This document shows, piece by piece, positions 53,389 through 61,394 of a stretch of DNA of 64,000 bases (position 1 is its first letter; the number at the start of each line of letters is the position of its first letter). The notes below the pieces were generated by a model, which was not told where the DNA came from, made no database searches, and was given only the letters and a program-made list of their open reading frames with translations. The stretch is from Terriglobia bacterium (lineage in GTDB: Bacteria > Acidobacteriota > Terriglobia > Terriglobales > Acidobacteriaceae), in the NCBI GenBank assembly GCA_020073185.1, contig JAIQFT010000009.1, forward strand, positions 1 to 64,000, written 5' to 3'. The translations under genes and the position numbers were made by a program.

Positions 53389-54534
53389 ATGCCCGACACC
53401 TACATCCTGGGAATCGAGAGCTCCTGCGACGAGACCGCGGCAGCCGTCGTCCGCTCCGGCGAGGAGGTCATCTCCAATGTCGTGCTTTCCCAGATTGCCA
53501 CCCACCGGCCTTATGGCGGCGTGGTGCCGGAGCTGGCGTCGCGCGAGCACTTGCGGGCCGTTATTCCCGTGGTGCGCACCGCGCTGGCCGAGGCGGAGCG
53601 CAGTTACGAAACCGTGGATGCCATCGCCGTCACCCGCGGCCCCGGCCTGCCGGGCGCGTTGCTGGTGGGCATCAGCTTCGCCAAGGCGCTGGCCTATGCG
53701 CTGGACAAGCCGCTGATTGCCGTCAATCACCTCGAAGGCCACATCCACGCCGTGCTCCTGGAGGAGCGGCAAAAAGGGAACCGCGACATGCGGTTTCCGT
53801 TGCTCGCGCTGGTGGTTTCGGGCGGGCACACGCACCTGTATCTGGCCGAGCAGCGCAGCCAGAGCTGGACGTACCAGAACATCGGCCACACCCGTGACGA
53901 TGCCGCCGGCGAAGCTTTCGACAAGGTCGCCAAGCTGCTCGGGCTTGGTTATCCCGGCGGGCCAATCATCAACCAGCTAGCGGCGCACGGCAATCCCCAG
54001 GCGGTGAAGTTCACCTTCGCGCAGATCAAGCACCGCGACCGCAAGGATCGCGGCACTGCCGCGGACGAGCGCCCGCACTTTGATTTTTCCTTCAGCGGCA
54101 TCAAGACTGCCGTTCTGCGCTATGCCGAAACCCACCACATGCAGCGCGTCATTGACGCCCGCCGCGCCGCCCTCGCCCAGATTCCCAAGCCCACCACCGA
54201 AGAGGTGTTACGTTTCTCCGATCCGATGACGCTCGATCTTGTCGCGTCGTTCCAGCACGCGGTGATTGGCGACCTTGCCGAAAAAACGCTGGCCGCAGCG
54301 CGCGCCTACGATGCCGCCACGCTGTTCGTGACCGGCGGGGTTGCCGCTAACAGCGAACTGCGGCACCGCTTCCAAGAGAAGGCTGCGCAGGAAGGGCTGC
54401 CGGTGTTCTTCCCTTCCCGGCCGCTCTCCACCGACAACGCCGCCATGATCGCCGCCGCGGCGTATCCGAAATTTCTGTCGCATGATTTTGCCGAACCCGA
54501 GCTTTCGGCCGAGGCAGGTCTGCAACTGCGCTGA
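53389..54534 (+). CDS. tsaD: tRNA N6-adenosine threonylcarbamoyltransferase
   Basis: 381 residues, ASKHA fold. Metal-binding HLEGHIHA and GGHTHLYL, then GHTRDDAAGEAFDKVAKLLG, FSFSGIKTAV and TGGVAANSELR, with STDNAAMIA near the end. It transfers the threonylcarbamoyl group onto A37 of ANN-decoding tRNAs with TsaB and TsaE, which are not in the window. About 30 residues longer than typical because of an insertion around KHRDRKDRGTAADE. Confidence 0.96.
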   Translation: MPDTYILGIESSCDETAAAVVRSGEEVISNVVLSQIATHRPYGGVVPELASREHLRAVIPVVRTALAEAERSYETVDAIAVTRGPGLPGALLVGISFAKALAYALDKPLIAVNHLEGHIHAVLLEERQKGNRDMRFPLLALVVSGGHTHLYLAEQRSQSWTYQNIGHTRDDAAGEAFDKVAKLLGLGYPGGPIINQLAAHGNPQAVKFTFAQIKHRDRKDRGTAADERPHFDFSFSGIKTAVLRYAETHHMQRVIDARRAALAQIPKPTTEEVLRFSDPMTLDLVASFQHAVIGDLAEKTLAAARAYDAATLFVTGGVAANSELRHRFQEKAAQEGLPVFFPSRPLSTDNAAMIAAAAYPKFLSHDFAEPELSAEAGLQLR

Positions 54535-54918
54535 CTAACTTACGGTCGCGGATTGGCCGAGCGTGATCGCCAGCCCCTTGGCGAGCTGCTCTTCGATGTC
54601 AATGTCCTTGTAAATCACGTAATCGGCACGGCCTTCCGGCTTCATTGCGCGCGCGCTGCTCCGGCCCGCCAGCACCAAGACGGGAACGCGCGCCGTTACG
54701 GGATTCTTCTTGACCGCGGTAATCAGTTCGCTGCCTGTCATCTTGGGCATCATCAGGTCGGTGACGATGAGGTCGGGCAGGACGCTGTCGAGGATCTGTA
54801 TCGCCTCCAGGCCATTGGTTGCCGACGCCACCGCGAAGCCGCGCTGCTCCAGAAAGCGACAGACGGCATGCCGGATCAGCATGGAATCATCCACCACGAG
54901 TGCGATTTGTTGCGGCAT
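54535..54918 (-). CDS. Single-domain response regulator
   Basis: 127 residues from MPQQIALVVDD. Receiver-domain marks: acidic pair VDD, phospho-acceptor Asp in DLIVTDLMMPKMTG (about residue 55), and a Lys in VIYKDI. The usual switch Thr/Ser lies in LVLAGRSSA. No output domain and no cognate kinase nearby, so it probably acts by protein contact. The stop adjoins the tsaD stop on the opposite strand. Confidence 0.88.
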   Translation of the reverse strand: MPQQIALVVDDSMLIRHAVCRFLEQRGFAVASATNGLEAIQILDSVLPDLIVTDLMMPKMTGSELITAVKKNPVTARVPVLVLAGRSSARAMKPEGRADYVIYKDIDIEEQLAKGLAITLGQSATVS

Positions 54919-55077
54919 AGTCGGCTGTCTGGCCTCGTAAACGCGTAACTGCGCGCCTGGCGGCGATGTATCCTGGGGGCTAGTCCGGAAAGTATCAAAC
55001 GGGCTAGCCAGCAACAAGATAACAACCCGGATGCGGGCATTACTTTAGTACTAGACCGCGACCCCAATTCGAAAGGG

Positions 55078-56046
55078 TCAATCCCCCGTGCCTTCCACGA
55101 CCGGCAGTTCGGTTGCGGGAACCTCAACCCCGGCCTTCGACCTCACCTTCGCGCTGGTGACCAGCGCCACCGCGCCCACGATGATCACCGACCCAGCGAG
55201 AATGTAGCGGTCCACCGTTTCGCGTAACACCAGCCAACCCAGGAATACTGCCACCACCGGATTGACGTAGGCATAGGTCGCTACCTTCGGCATGGGGACG
55301 TTCTGCAGCAGCCAGATGTAGGCGCTGTATCCCACCCACGAGCCGAACACGATCAGGTAGGCAATGGCTCCGATGCCCGACAGCGTCCAGTGCGCCCGCC
55401 ACGGATCTCCCAAAGCCAGCGCCAGGCAGAGATTCAGCCCGCCGGCAATGGCCATCTGCCAACCCGTGGCGGCAAAGGCGTCAATGCCCTCCTGCCAGCG
55501 CTTCGAGAGCGCGGAGCCCAGCGCCCAGGAAAACGAGGCCAGCGGCAAGGTGAGCGCGGCCAGCAGCACGCGCCGGTCCAAGGGGCTGGACGACATAGCG
55601 CGCAACTTGGGCCACAGTAACACCACAATTCCGGCAATCCCCAGAAACAGGCCGATCGTCCCACGGCGAGAAACGTGGTCGCCCCGGAACATCCAAGTGT
55701 CAATCAACAGAAACCACAGCGGCGTCATGGAAACAATCAGCGCCGCCAGGCCGGTGGGCACGACTTCCTCGGCGCGCGCCAGGACAGGATTGGCCACCGA
55801 GAGCAACAGCGCGCCAATGATGCCCAGCCGCACCAGTTCGGCCAGCGTCACCCGGATCTTTCGGCCCGTGATCGCGCACCAGGCCAGCATCAGCAGGCCG
55901 GCAATCAGAAAGCGCGTGCCGGTCATCAGCAGCGGCGGGATGTGCTCCACGGCGATGCCGATGCCCAGGTACGTCGAGCCCCAAAACACGTACACCAGCG
56001 CAAACGCAAAGGCGACTCGGAGGCGGTGCTGGCGCTCGTGCGGCAT
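55078..56046 (-). CDS. EamA family transporter (DMT superfamily)
   Basis: 322 residues with ten membrane helices in two EamA repeats: VFWGSTYLGIGIAVEHIPPLLMTGTRF in the first, SWVGYSAYIWLLQNVPM and ATYAYVNPVVAVFLGWLVLRE in the second. The YedA/RhaT-like branch exports or imports small metabolites such as amino acids; the substrate cannot be inferred. Confidence 0.88.
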   Translation of the reverse strand: MPHERQHRLRVAFAFALVYVFWGSTYLGIGIAVEHIPPLLMTGTRFLIAGLLMLAWCAITGRKIRVTLAELVRLGIIGALLLSVANPVLARAEEVVPTGLAALIVSMTPLWFLLIDTWMFRGDHVSRRGTIGLFLGIAGIVVLLWPKLRAMSSSPLDRRVLLAALTLPLASFSWALGSALSKRWQEGIDAFAATGWQMAIAGGLNLCLALALGDPWRAHWTLSGIGAIAYLIVFGSWVGYSAYIWLLQNVPMPKVATYAYVNPVVAVFLGWLVLRETVDRYILAGSVIIVGAVALVTSAKVRSKAGVEVPATELPVVEGTGD

Positions 56047-56137
56047 GATGGGGTGAAAAAGTTACGATACCAGATCATCACTTTCGTAACCCCCGCCGCT
56101 CCTACTCTGAGGGGTTACGCCGCCGCAGCCCCGGGTC

Positions 56138-56143
56138 TATAAT
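56138..56143 (+). promoter_or_regulatory. -10 box TATAAT, possible gabT promoter
   Basis: Exact -10 hexamer 254 bases before the aminotransferase start; the -35 region is weak. A CGTAACCCC...GGGGTTACG inverted repeat at 56085-56119 lies just upstream. The leader would be about 245 bases long. Confidence 0.35.
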
Positions 56144-56158
56144 GACGCCGGGGGTTGT

Positions 56159-56296
56159 ATGTCCCGCTACGCCAAGCATCACGGCAAAATCGAGGCTGCT
56201 CCACCCTGCGGTCTGCGCCTCATCCTGACCCGACCGCGCACCGGGCTGAACCTGGTTCCTTCTAACTCCCGCCCCAATTTGTTTGGCGGCGACTAG
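56159..56296 (+). CDS. Possible 45-codon leader reading frame
   Basis: ATG with a GGGGG stretch 5 bases upstream, 45 codons, TAG at 56294-56296. Lies in the long leader of the aminotransferase gene. No recognised homology and no obvious stalling motif; a plain chance frame is possible. Confidence 0.2.
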   Translation: MSRYAKHHGKIEAAPPCGLRLILTRPRTGLNLVPSNSRPNLFGGD

Positions 56297-56396
56297 GCAG
56301 ATTTCCTCCGCGCCCGGTACTCCGAACCAGTCCGGACTCAGCGTCACGGCCTGGTTGCAGAACTTGTCCCAGCAACACAGAAGACGGGAGGAAATC

Positions 56397-57773
56397 ATGC
56401 CAAGCACAATTACGATCCCGGCCGGGCCCCATATTCGCACCGACCTGCCCGGTCCTAATGCCCGGCGCGTACTGGAAGGCGACAAGACGTACGTTTCGCC
56501 CTCCTACACGCGTTCTTATCCCTTGGTCGCCAAGCGCGGCCGCGGCGTTGTCGTCGAGGACGTTGACGGCAACGAGTTTCTGGACTTTTCCGCCGGGATC
56601 GCCGTGGTCTCTACCGGTCACTGCCATCCCGAGGTGGTCGCTGCCATCCAAAAGCAGGCGGCGGAATTGATCCACATGTCGGGCACGGATTTCTATTACG
56701 AGAACATGATCACGCTGGCCGAGCGGCTTTCGGCGGTCGCGCCCATGAAAGGCCCGCACCGCTTCTACTACGGCAACTCCGGCGCGGAGGCGGTCGAGGC
56801 GGCCATCAAGGTGGCGCGCTACCACACCCGGCGCCAGAACATCATCGCCTTCTACGGAGCGTTCCACGGCCGCACCATGGGCGCGCTGTCGTTGACCTCA
56901 TCGAAGGTGCAGCAGCGCCGCCGCTTTTTCCCGCTCATGCCCGGCGTCACGCACGTCCCGTATCCCAACGTTTACCGCTGTCCCAAGGGCACTGATCCGG
57001 TGGAGTACGCGGTGGAGTGCGCGCGCTTCATCGAGCAGAAAGTACTGAAGACCACGCTTCCGCCGGAGGAAGTGGCGGCCATTTTCGTGGAACCCATCCA
57101 GGGCGAAGGCGGCTACGTCGTCGCCCCACCGGAATTCCTGGTCGAACTGCGCCGCATCTGCGACCGGCACGGCATCCTTCTCGTCGCCGACGAAGTGCAG
57201 TGCGGCTCCGGGCGCAGCGGCAAGTGGTGGGCGATCCAGCACGCCGGGGTTGAGCCCGACATCGTCTGCATCGCCAAGGGCATCGCCTCCGGCATGCCGC
57301 TGGGCGTGACCATCACGAAGAAAGACATCATGGACTGGGTGCCCGGCTCGCATGCCTCCACCTTTGGCGGCAATCCGGTTTGCATTGCTGCGGCTCTGGC
57401 GACGATCAACGTTCTCGAGCGCGAGGCGATCGCTAACGCCGAGACCATCGGCCGTCACATCATGCAGCGCATCAGCGCGTGGCCGCAGAAGTACGAGCTT
57501 GTGGGCGACGTGCGCGGTCGCGGCCTGATGATCGGCGTGGAACTGGTCACCGATAAGCAGAGCAAGGCGCCCGCCGGACCGGCTCGCGACAAGGTCGTCG
57601 AAATGGCCTTCGCGAAGGGCTGCCTGTTCCTCGGGGCCGGAGAGAACTCCGTCCGCATCTGCCCGCCGCTCGTTATCACCAAGGAGCAGGCGGACATCGG
57701 ACTGGATACCCTGGAAGAGTGCATTCAGGCTGTGGACAACAGCTCAAAAGACGCCCAGCCCGGCAAGGCTTGA
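56397..57773 (+). CDS. gabT: Class III aminotransferase, probable 4-aminobutyrate/acetylornithine type
   Basis: 458 residues from ATG 56397 (GGGAGG ribosome site). PLP-dependent: YYGNSGAEAVEAAIKVARY, the aromatic FYGAFHGRTMGA, the acidic DEVQCGSGRSGKWWA that binds the pyridine, and the Schiff-base Lys in CIAKGIASGMPLG. The length and GHCHPEVVAAIQ favour GABA aminotransferase over acetylornithine aminotransferase (about 400). No gabD neighbour. Followed by a strong terminator. Confidence 0.85.
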   Translation: MPSTITIPAGPHIRTDLPGPNARRVLEGDKTYVSPSYTRSYPLVAKRGRGVVVEDVDGNEFLDFSAGIAVVSTGHCHPEVVAAIQKQAAELIHMSGTDFYYENMITLAERLSAVAPMKGPHRFYYGNSGAEAVEAAIKVARYHTRRQNIIAFYGAFHGRTMGALSLTSSKVQQRRRFFPLMPGVTHVPYPNVYRCPKGTDPVEYAVECARFIEQKVLKTTLPPEEVAAIFVEPIQGEGGYVVAPPEFLVELRRICDRHGILLVADEVQCGSGRSGKWWAIQHAGVEPDIVCIAKGIASGMPLGVTITKKDIMDWVPGSHASTFGGNPVCIAAALATINVLEREAIANAETIGRHIMQRISAWPQKYELVGDVRGRGLMIGVELVTDKQSKAPAGPARDKVVEMAFAKGCLFLGAGENSVRICPPLVITKEQADIGLDTLEECIQAVDNSSKDAQPGKA

Positions 57774-57776
57774 GGA

Positions 57777-57812
57777 AATGAAGAATTAAGAATGCAGAAT
57801 GAAGAATGGAAA
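57777..57812. repeat. GAAGAATTAAGAATGCAGAATG micro-repeat
   Basis: Five imperfect copies of an AGAAT word between the aminotransferase stop and its terminator. Confidence 0.55.
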
Positions 57813-57816
57813 GATT

Positions 57817-57845
57817 AGCCCGGCTAATTGGCCGGGCTTTTGTTT
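57817..57845 (+). terminator. Intrinsic terminator after the aminotransferase gene
   Basis: AGCCCGGC-TAATTG-GCCGGGCT followed by TTTGTTT. Confidence 0.9.
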
Positions 57846-58341
57846 ACCCGCTGCGCTGCTTGACCGCCAACGCAGTGGAAAATCGGACGTGGATATTACA
57901 CGTGGGTCGAAAACTGAGTCAAACGTCTGTAGGGATAGTGTGTATTGGATGTAGATGTGTACACACCTGGCCCGGCGTGTGCGCCGCGGCAGGTTTCGCC
58001 GTTTATGCGGGTGCGAGCGCTATGGCGTGCGTTTCGACCGCGTCACATGCGGTGTGAATGGTCACGGGGAAGTGCGAGCGGGCGGAGTAGGTGCTGCGCG
58101 TGCGTGCGGCGTGGGGCATGCGCATCGCGGCAGCTGAAATCGTGCTTTCGGAGTGTTCGTTTTCGGGAATTAAACCTGTTGCGCGAGCGGCGAGCCGGTT
58201 TTGTTCTGAAAGTAGAACACGGACAAAAAAATGCTTCCCGTCTACAAGAATGCCACATAATCTGCAGCCGAATGTCATAGCCACACAATGAAGGTTGTCA
58301 TTCGCAACCCACACAATCTGAATGGGAGGCACTTCAAAATT
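57846..58341. other. Non-coding stretch, about 500 bases
   Basis: Only small unlikely frames. Base composition drops in places (TTAAACCTG, AAAAAAATG near 58230). No tRNA or recognised riboswitch. It may contain the promoter of the next gene. Confidence 0.3.
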
Positions 58342-58851
58342 ATGTCGCGACTAATTTTCGCCATTGTTGCGGTTTGTCTGTCGCTCCCCGCGCTCGGACA
58401 ACAAGCGCAACAACAGGACAATGTCAAAGAACTCTCGAAAGATTTGGGTGAGTTAAACAGCCTCGTTCAGCAACTTCGGGTCGCAGAGCAGCCCGCGCAG
58501 GACGGCAAGCAAATGGCGTACCTGCGGCTAGACTCCGAAGCGAAAGCGCAGCCGATGGTTGCAGCAAAGAACACGGCGCAGTTTAAGCATGGGGAAGCAG
58601 CTCAAGTATTGAAGGAGCGCGGTGATTGGGTGCTTGTTGTTGGCCAGGACAATAAGACCGGCTGGGTCGAATCCCAGGCGATCGCGGTGCAGGCTACAGC
58701 GCAGGCAGCATTTGACATGGCGGTTGAAAAAATCATTCGCCAGCTTCAGAAGATGCGCGCGAAGTACTCGCAGGGGCCAGTTGTCTTGTCGGGCTTCACG
58801 ATTGACGTAAAGTTTCCGCCCGGAGCTTCCGTAGAGTTTGGTTTCAAGTGA
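58342..58851 (+). CDS. Secreted SH3-like domain protein
   Basis: 169 residues from MSRLIFAIV; the signal peptide ends at PALGQQ. A Gln-rich, helical stretch (about 20-50) is followed by a bacterial SH3-like fold (MVAAKNTAQFKHGEAAQVLKERGDWVLV...GWVES). Such domains bind peptidoglycan or other periplasmic ligands. A longer start at 58288 is less likely because it would hide the signal peptide. Confidence 0.65.
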   Translation: MSRLIFAIVAVCLSLPALGQQAQQQDNVKELSKDLGELNSLVQQLRVAEQPAQDGKQMAYLRLDSEAKAQPMVAAKNTAQFKHGEAAQVLKERGDWVLVVGQDNKTGWVESQAIAVQATAQAAFDMAVEKIIRQLQKMRAKYSQGPVVLSGFTIDVKFPPGASVEFGFK

Positions 58852-58954
58852 TCCCGTTCCGCGACAGCACTGATAGGCCTTCGGTATTGGCGTTGGGCTG
58901 CTCTGCAAAAAAACGGGGATTCGATATGCCTTATCACCACATCCGGGCATACGG

Positions 58955-59053
58955 TTGGGTGCAGGCGCTGGGTGGGCGAACTGGAGCCTGGTGCCCCACA
59001 TCTGCCCGCCTTTGGCAGATGTGGGTCATTCCAAAGAGGGAATCTGCACCCAA
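58955..59053. repeat. Nested inverted repeats beside a transposase remnant
   Basis: Outer arms TTGGGTGCAG (58955-58964) and CTGCACCCAA (59044-59053). Inside lies a 12-bp hairpin CCCACATCTGCC-N7-GGCAGATGTGGG (58995-59025). The design suits a cruciform or a mobile palindromic element. Confidence 0.7.
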
Positions 59054-59078
59054 GCAGGCAGCATGTCCTGGCCAAGGC

Positions 59079-59225
59079 TTGCTGGAGGAGTTGCAGGTGG
59101 ATCTGGATGACTGGCTTGACGACTACAATCGGACACGCCCGCACTCGGGCAAGTACTGCTACGGCAAGACGCCGATGCAGACCTTCTTGGATTCGCTTTC
59201 CTTGGCGCGGGAGAAAATGCTGGAC
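59079..59225 (+). pseudogene. IS481-type transposase, C-terminal remnant
   Basis: Within a longer open frame (58848-59318) a 49-residue stretch matches the end of IS481-family integrase-core transposases: VDLDDWLDDYNRTRPH, GKYCYGKTPMQTF and AREKMLD. The catalytic DDE residues lie upstream in intact elements and are absent. No terminal inverted repeats of an intact element were seen. Confidence 0.7.
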
Positions 59226-59351
59226 TCCCACTTGAGTCCAGCGCCGGCGCCGGAGCGGAGCCCTGCGCAGCGAAGCGCAGGCGACGGCGCGGCCGCGGAT
59301 GCGGCTGCTTGCAGTTAACCGGAGTGTCAGATCAAGTCTGAGCTATTACAG

Positions 59352-60068
59352 CTATTTGCAGGGTCTTTGTCGTATACGTTCCAGCATTTCCTTCATTACA
59401 AGCTCGAGGGCCTTCGAGGGGTCATTGGGGTGCTCGGTCGCTAGCTCTTCAATACGTTTCTCAAAATATTTGGCGTCATCGGCAGGAACTACAGGATTTT
59501 CCAGCCATTTTTGCAGCATTTCAATCTTCGGAGAACTCAATCCCAAGAACTCTTCATTTAGCGCAGCAATCTCTGCGGCCATTTCAAGTGTGATGCACTC
59601 ATCCGGTGCCACAAATTTCTGGTCTTTGAAATCGACATATAATGCGGCGTTTTTTGCGGTATTGGCCTTCAGATGAAATGCTTTCTGCATTTGCTTAAAA
59701 GCGGTAAGGGCGGCGTCGAAGTCTCCAGCCTGTTTCGCACTCTCTTCTTCTGCGGATGCGTTTAAGGAGTATGCGTTGGTGCGGTTCTTGTGAGCATGGC
59801 TTGCCAAACCCTTCTGTACCTTTTCAAAATCAACGTCGTGGCCCATCAGCAGGCTGGTGGCAAATGCTCCCAAGATTTCGATCTTTGCACACTCTTCTAA
59901 CGAAATCTGATGCAGGAACAGCGCGCGACTCAACCTTCCCTGTCCCCGCAGAAAAGATGCCTCGTTGTAGAGAGCTTCACCATTTGCGAACGTGATTTGC
60001 GCTCCTCGCGCAAGTTCGGCCAAAAGCACCTTGTCTACTCCGCTCGAATTTTGCTTGTTGCCCGTCAT
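59352..60068 (-). CDS. AbiV family abortive infection protein (HEPN)
   Basis: 238 residues, all helical. The N-terminal ANGEALYNEASFLRGQGRLSRAL...HQISLEECAKIEILGAF pattern is that of the AbiV/HEPN family, which stops phage in Lactococcus by interacting with phage SaV. The HEPN RxxxxxH-like motif is not clear. Base composition is visibly more AT-rich than its neighbours, and it lies between a transposase remnant and nadA, so recent transfer is likely. Confidence 0.75.
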   Translation of the reverse strand: MTGNKQNSSGVDKVLLAELARGAQITFANGEALYNEASFLRGQGRLSRALFLHQISLEECAKIEILGAFATSLLMGHDVDFEKVQKGLASHAHKNRTNAYSLNASAEEESAKQAGDFDAALTAFKQMQKAFHLKANTAKNAALYVDFKDQKFVAPDECITLEMAAEIAALNEEFLGLSSPKIEMLQKWLENPVVPADDAKYFEKRIEELATEHPNDPSKALELVMKEMLERIRQRPCK

Positions 60069-60102
60069 TGCCAGAAATACTTCGGAACTCGCAACCGGTG
60101 GC

Positions 60103-61296
60103 TCACTGAATTTCCAGCATCCGGTCCAGCGCCACCCGCGCCCAGCGCTTCACCTCGTCCGCGACCTGGATGCGGTTCACCACGTTGCCGTCCACCAGGT
60201 TTTCCAGCGCCCAGCACAAATGCTGCGGCGAGATGCGGAACATGGTGGTGCACAGGCAACCGGAATCGTCAAGGGTGATCACCGTCTTCTCCGGCGCCAC
60301 TTGCTTGGCCAGCCGGTTGATCAGGTGTATCTCCGTGCCGATGGCAAATTTCGAGCCCGCGGGCGCCTGCTCCACCATCTTGATCAGCTTCTCGGTCGAG
60401 CCGATGCCGTCCGCCTTCTGGCAGACCTCCAGCCGGCACTCGGGATGCACGATGACCTGAATGCCGGGATATTTCGCGCGCACCTTATCCACGTGCTCCG
60501 GCAGGAAGCGCTGATGCACCGAGCAGTGGCCCTTCCACAGGATTACGCGGGCCGCGCGCAGCCGGTCCTTGCTTTGCCCGCCCTGCGGCAGGAACGGGTC
60601 CCACACCACCATCTCACCGAGCGGTATCTGCATCGCGTAGCCGGTATTGCGTCCCAGGTGCTGGTCGGGCAGGAAAAGGATTTTTCCATTCTTGGCGAAT
60701 CCCCACTCGAACGCGCCGCGCGCATTCGACGACGTGCACACCAGCCCGCCGCGCTCGCCGCAAAACGCCTTGATCGCCGCCGTGGAATTCATGTAGGTGA
60801 TCGGCGTCATGCCCTCGCCCGCGTCGCTGGTCAGGCCCAGGGCGGCCAGTTGCTCCCAGCAGTCTTCCACCTGGGTGATTTCGGCCATGTCGGCCATGGA
60901 ACAGCCGGCGTTCAAGTCGGGCAGAACCACCACTTGGTCGGGACGGCTGAGCACGTCGGCACTTTCCGCCATGAAATGTACGCCGCAGAAGACGATGTAC
61001 TGGCCGCGCGCCTGCGCCGCCATTTTGGAAAGCTTGTAGGAATCGCCGGTGTGGTCCGCGAACCGGATCACCTCGTCGCGCTGGTAGTGATGTCCCAGGA
61101 TGACGCAGTCCTCGCCCAGTTCGCGCTTGGCGGCGGCGATGCGCTCGTCCATCGAGGTATCGGGCAGGACAAGATAGTTGTCCAGCCTGCAACTGGAAGC
61201 AATTACTGTTGCCACTTTTGAACTCGCTTTCAGTCCCGCGCGTTGAGCGCGCTGAACGGGGATGTTGAAAGCATCCTTGGGCTCCAGTAGATCCAC
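60103..61296 (-). CDS. nadA: Quinolinate synthase
   Basis: 397 residues. Makes quinolinate from iminoaspartate and DHAP in NAD synthesis. The [4Fe-4S] ligands are the cysteines in NAGCSMAD, VHPECRLEV and DSGCLCTTM; DCVILGHHYQ, HFMAESADVL and YMNSTAAIKA are also diagnostic. Length is normal for the longer type. nadB and nadC are not in the window. The start Met at 61296 is not certain; a later Met (MDERIAAAK) exists. Confidence 0.95.
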   Translation of the reverse strand: MDLLEPKDAFNIPVQRAQRAGLKASSKVATVIASSCRLDNYLVLPDTSMDERIAAAKRELGEDCVILGHHYQRDEVIRFADHTGDSYKLSKMAAQARGQYIVFCGVHFMAESADVLSRPDQVVVLPDLNAGCSMADMAEITQVEDCWEQLAALGLTSDAGEGMTPITYMNSTAAIKAFCGERGGLVCTSSNARGAFEWGFAKNGKILFLPDQHLGRNTGYAMQIPLGEMVVWDPFLPQGGQSKDRLRAARVILWKGHCSVHQRFLPEHVDKVRAKYPGIQVIVHPECRLEVCQKADGIGSTEKLIKMVEQAPAGSKFAIGTEIHLINRLAKQVAPEKTVITLDDSGCLCTTMFRISPQHLCWALENLVDGNVVNRIQVADEVKRWARVALDRMLEIQ

Positions 61297-61394
61297 TGCC
61301 CGGTTGCTGGCCCGACCTACGGGGTTGTTGAAGCCGCTGGTCTTAATTGTGCATCCAGGAGATTGGCCGGCGCAAGTTAAAACGGAGGCGGCAC

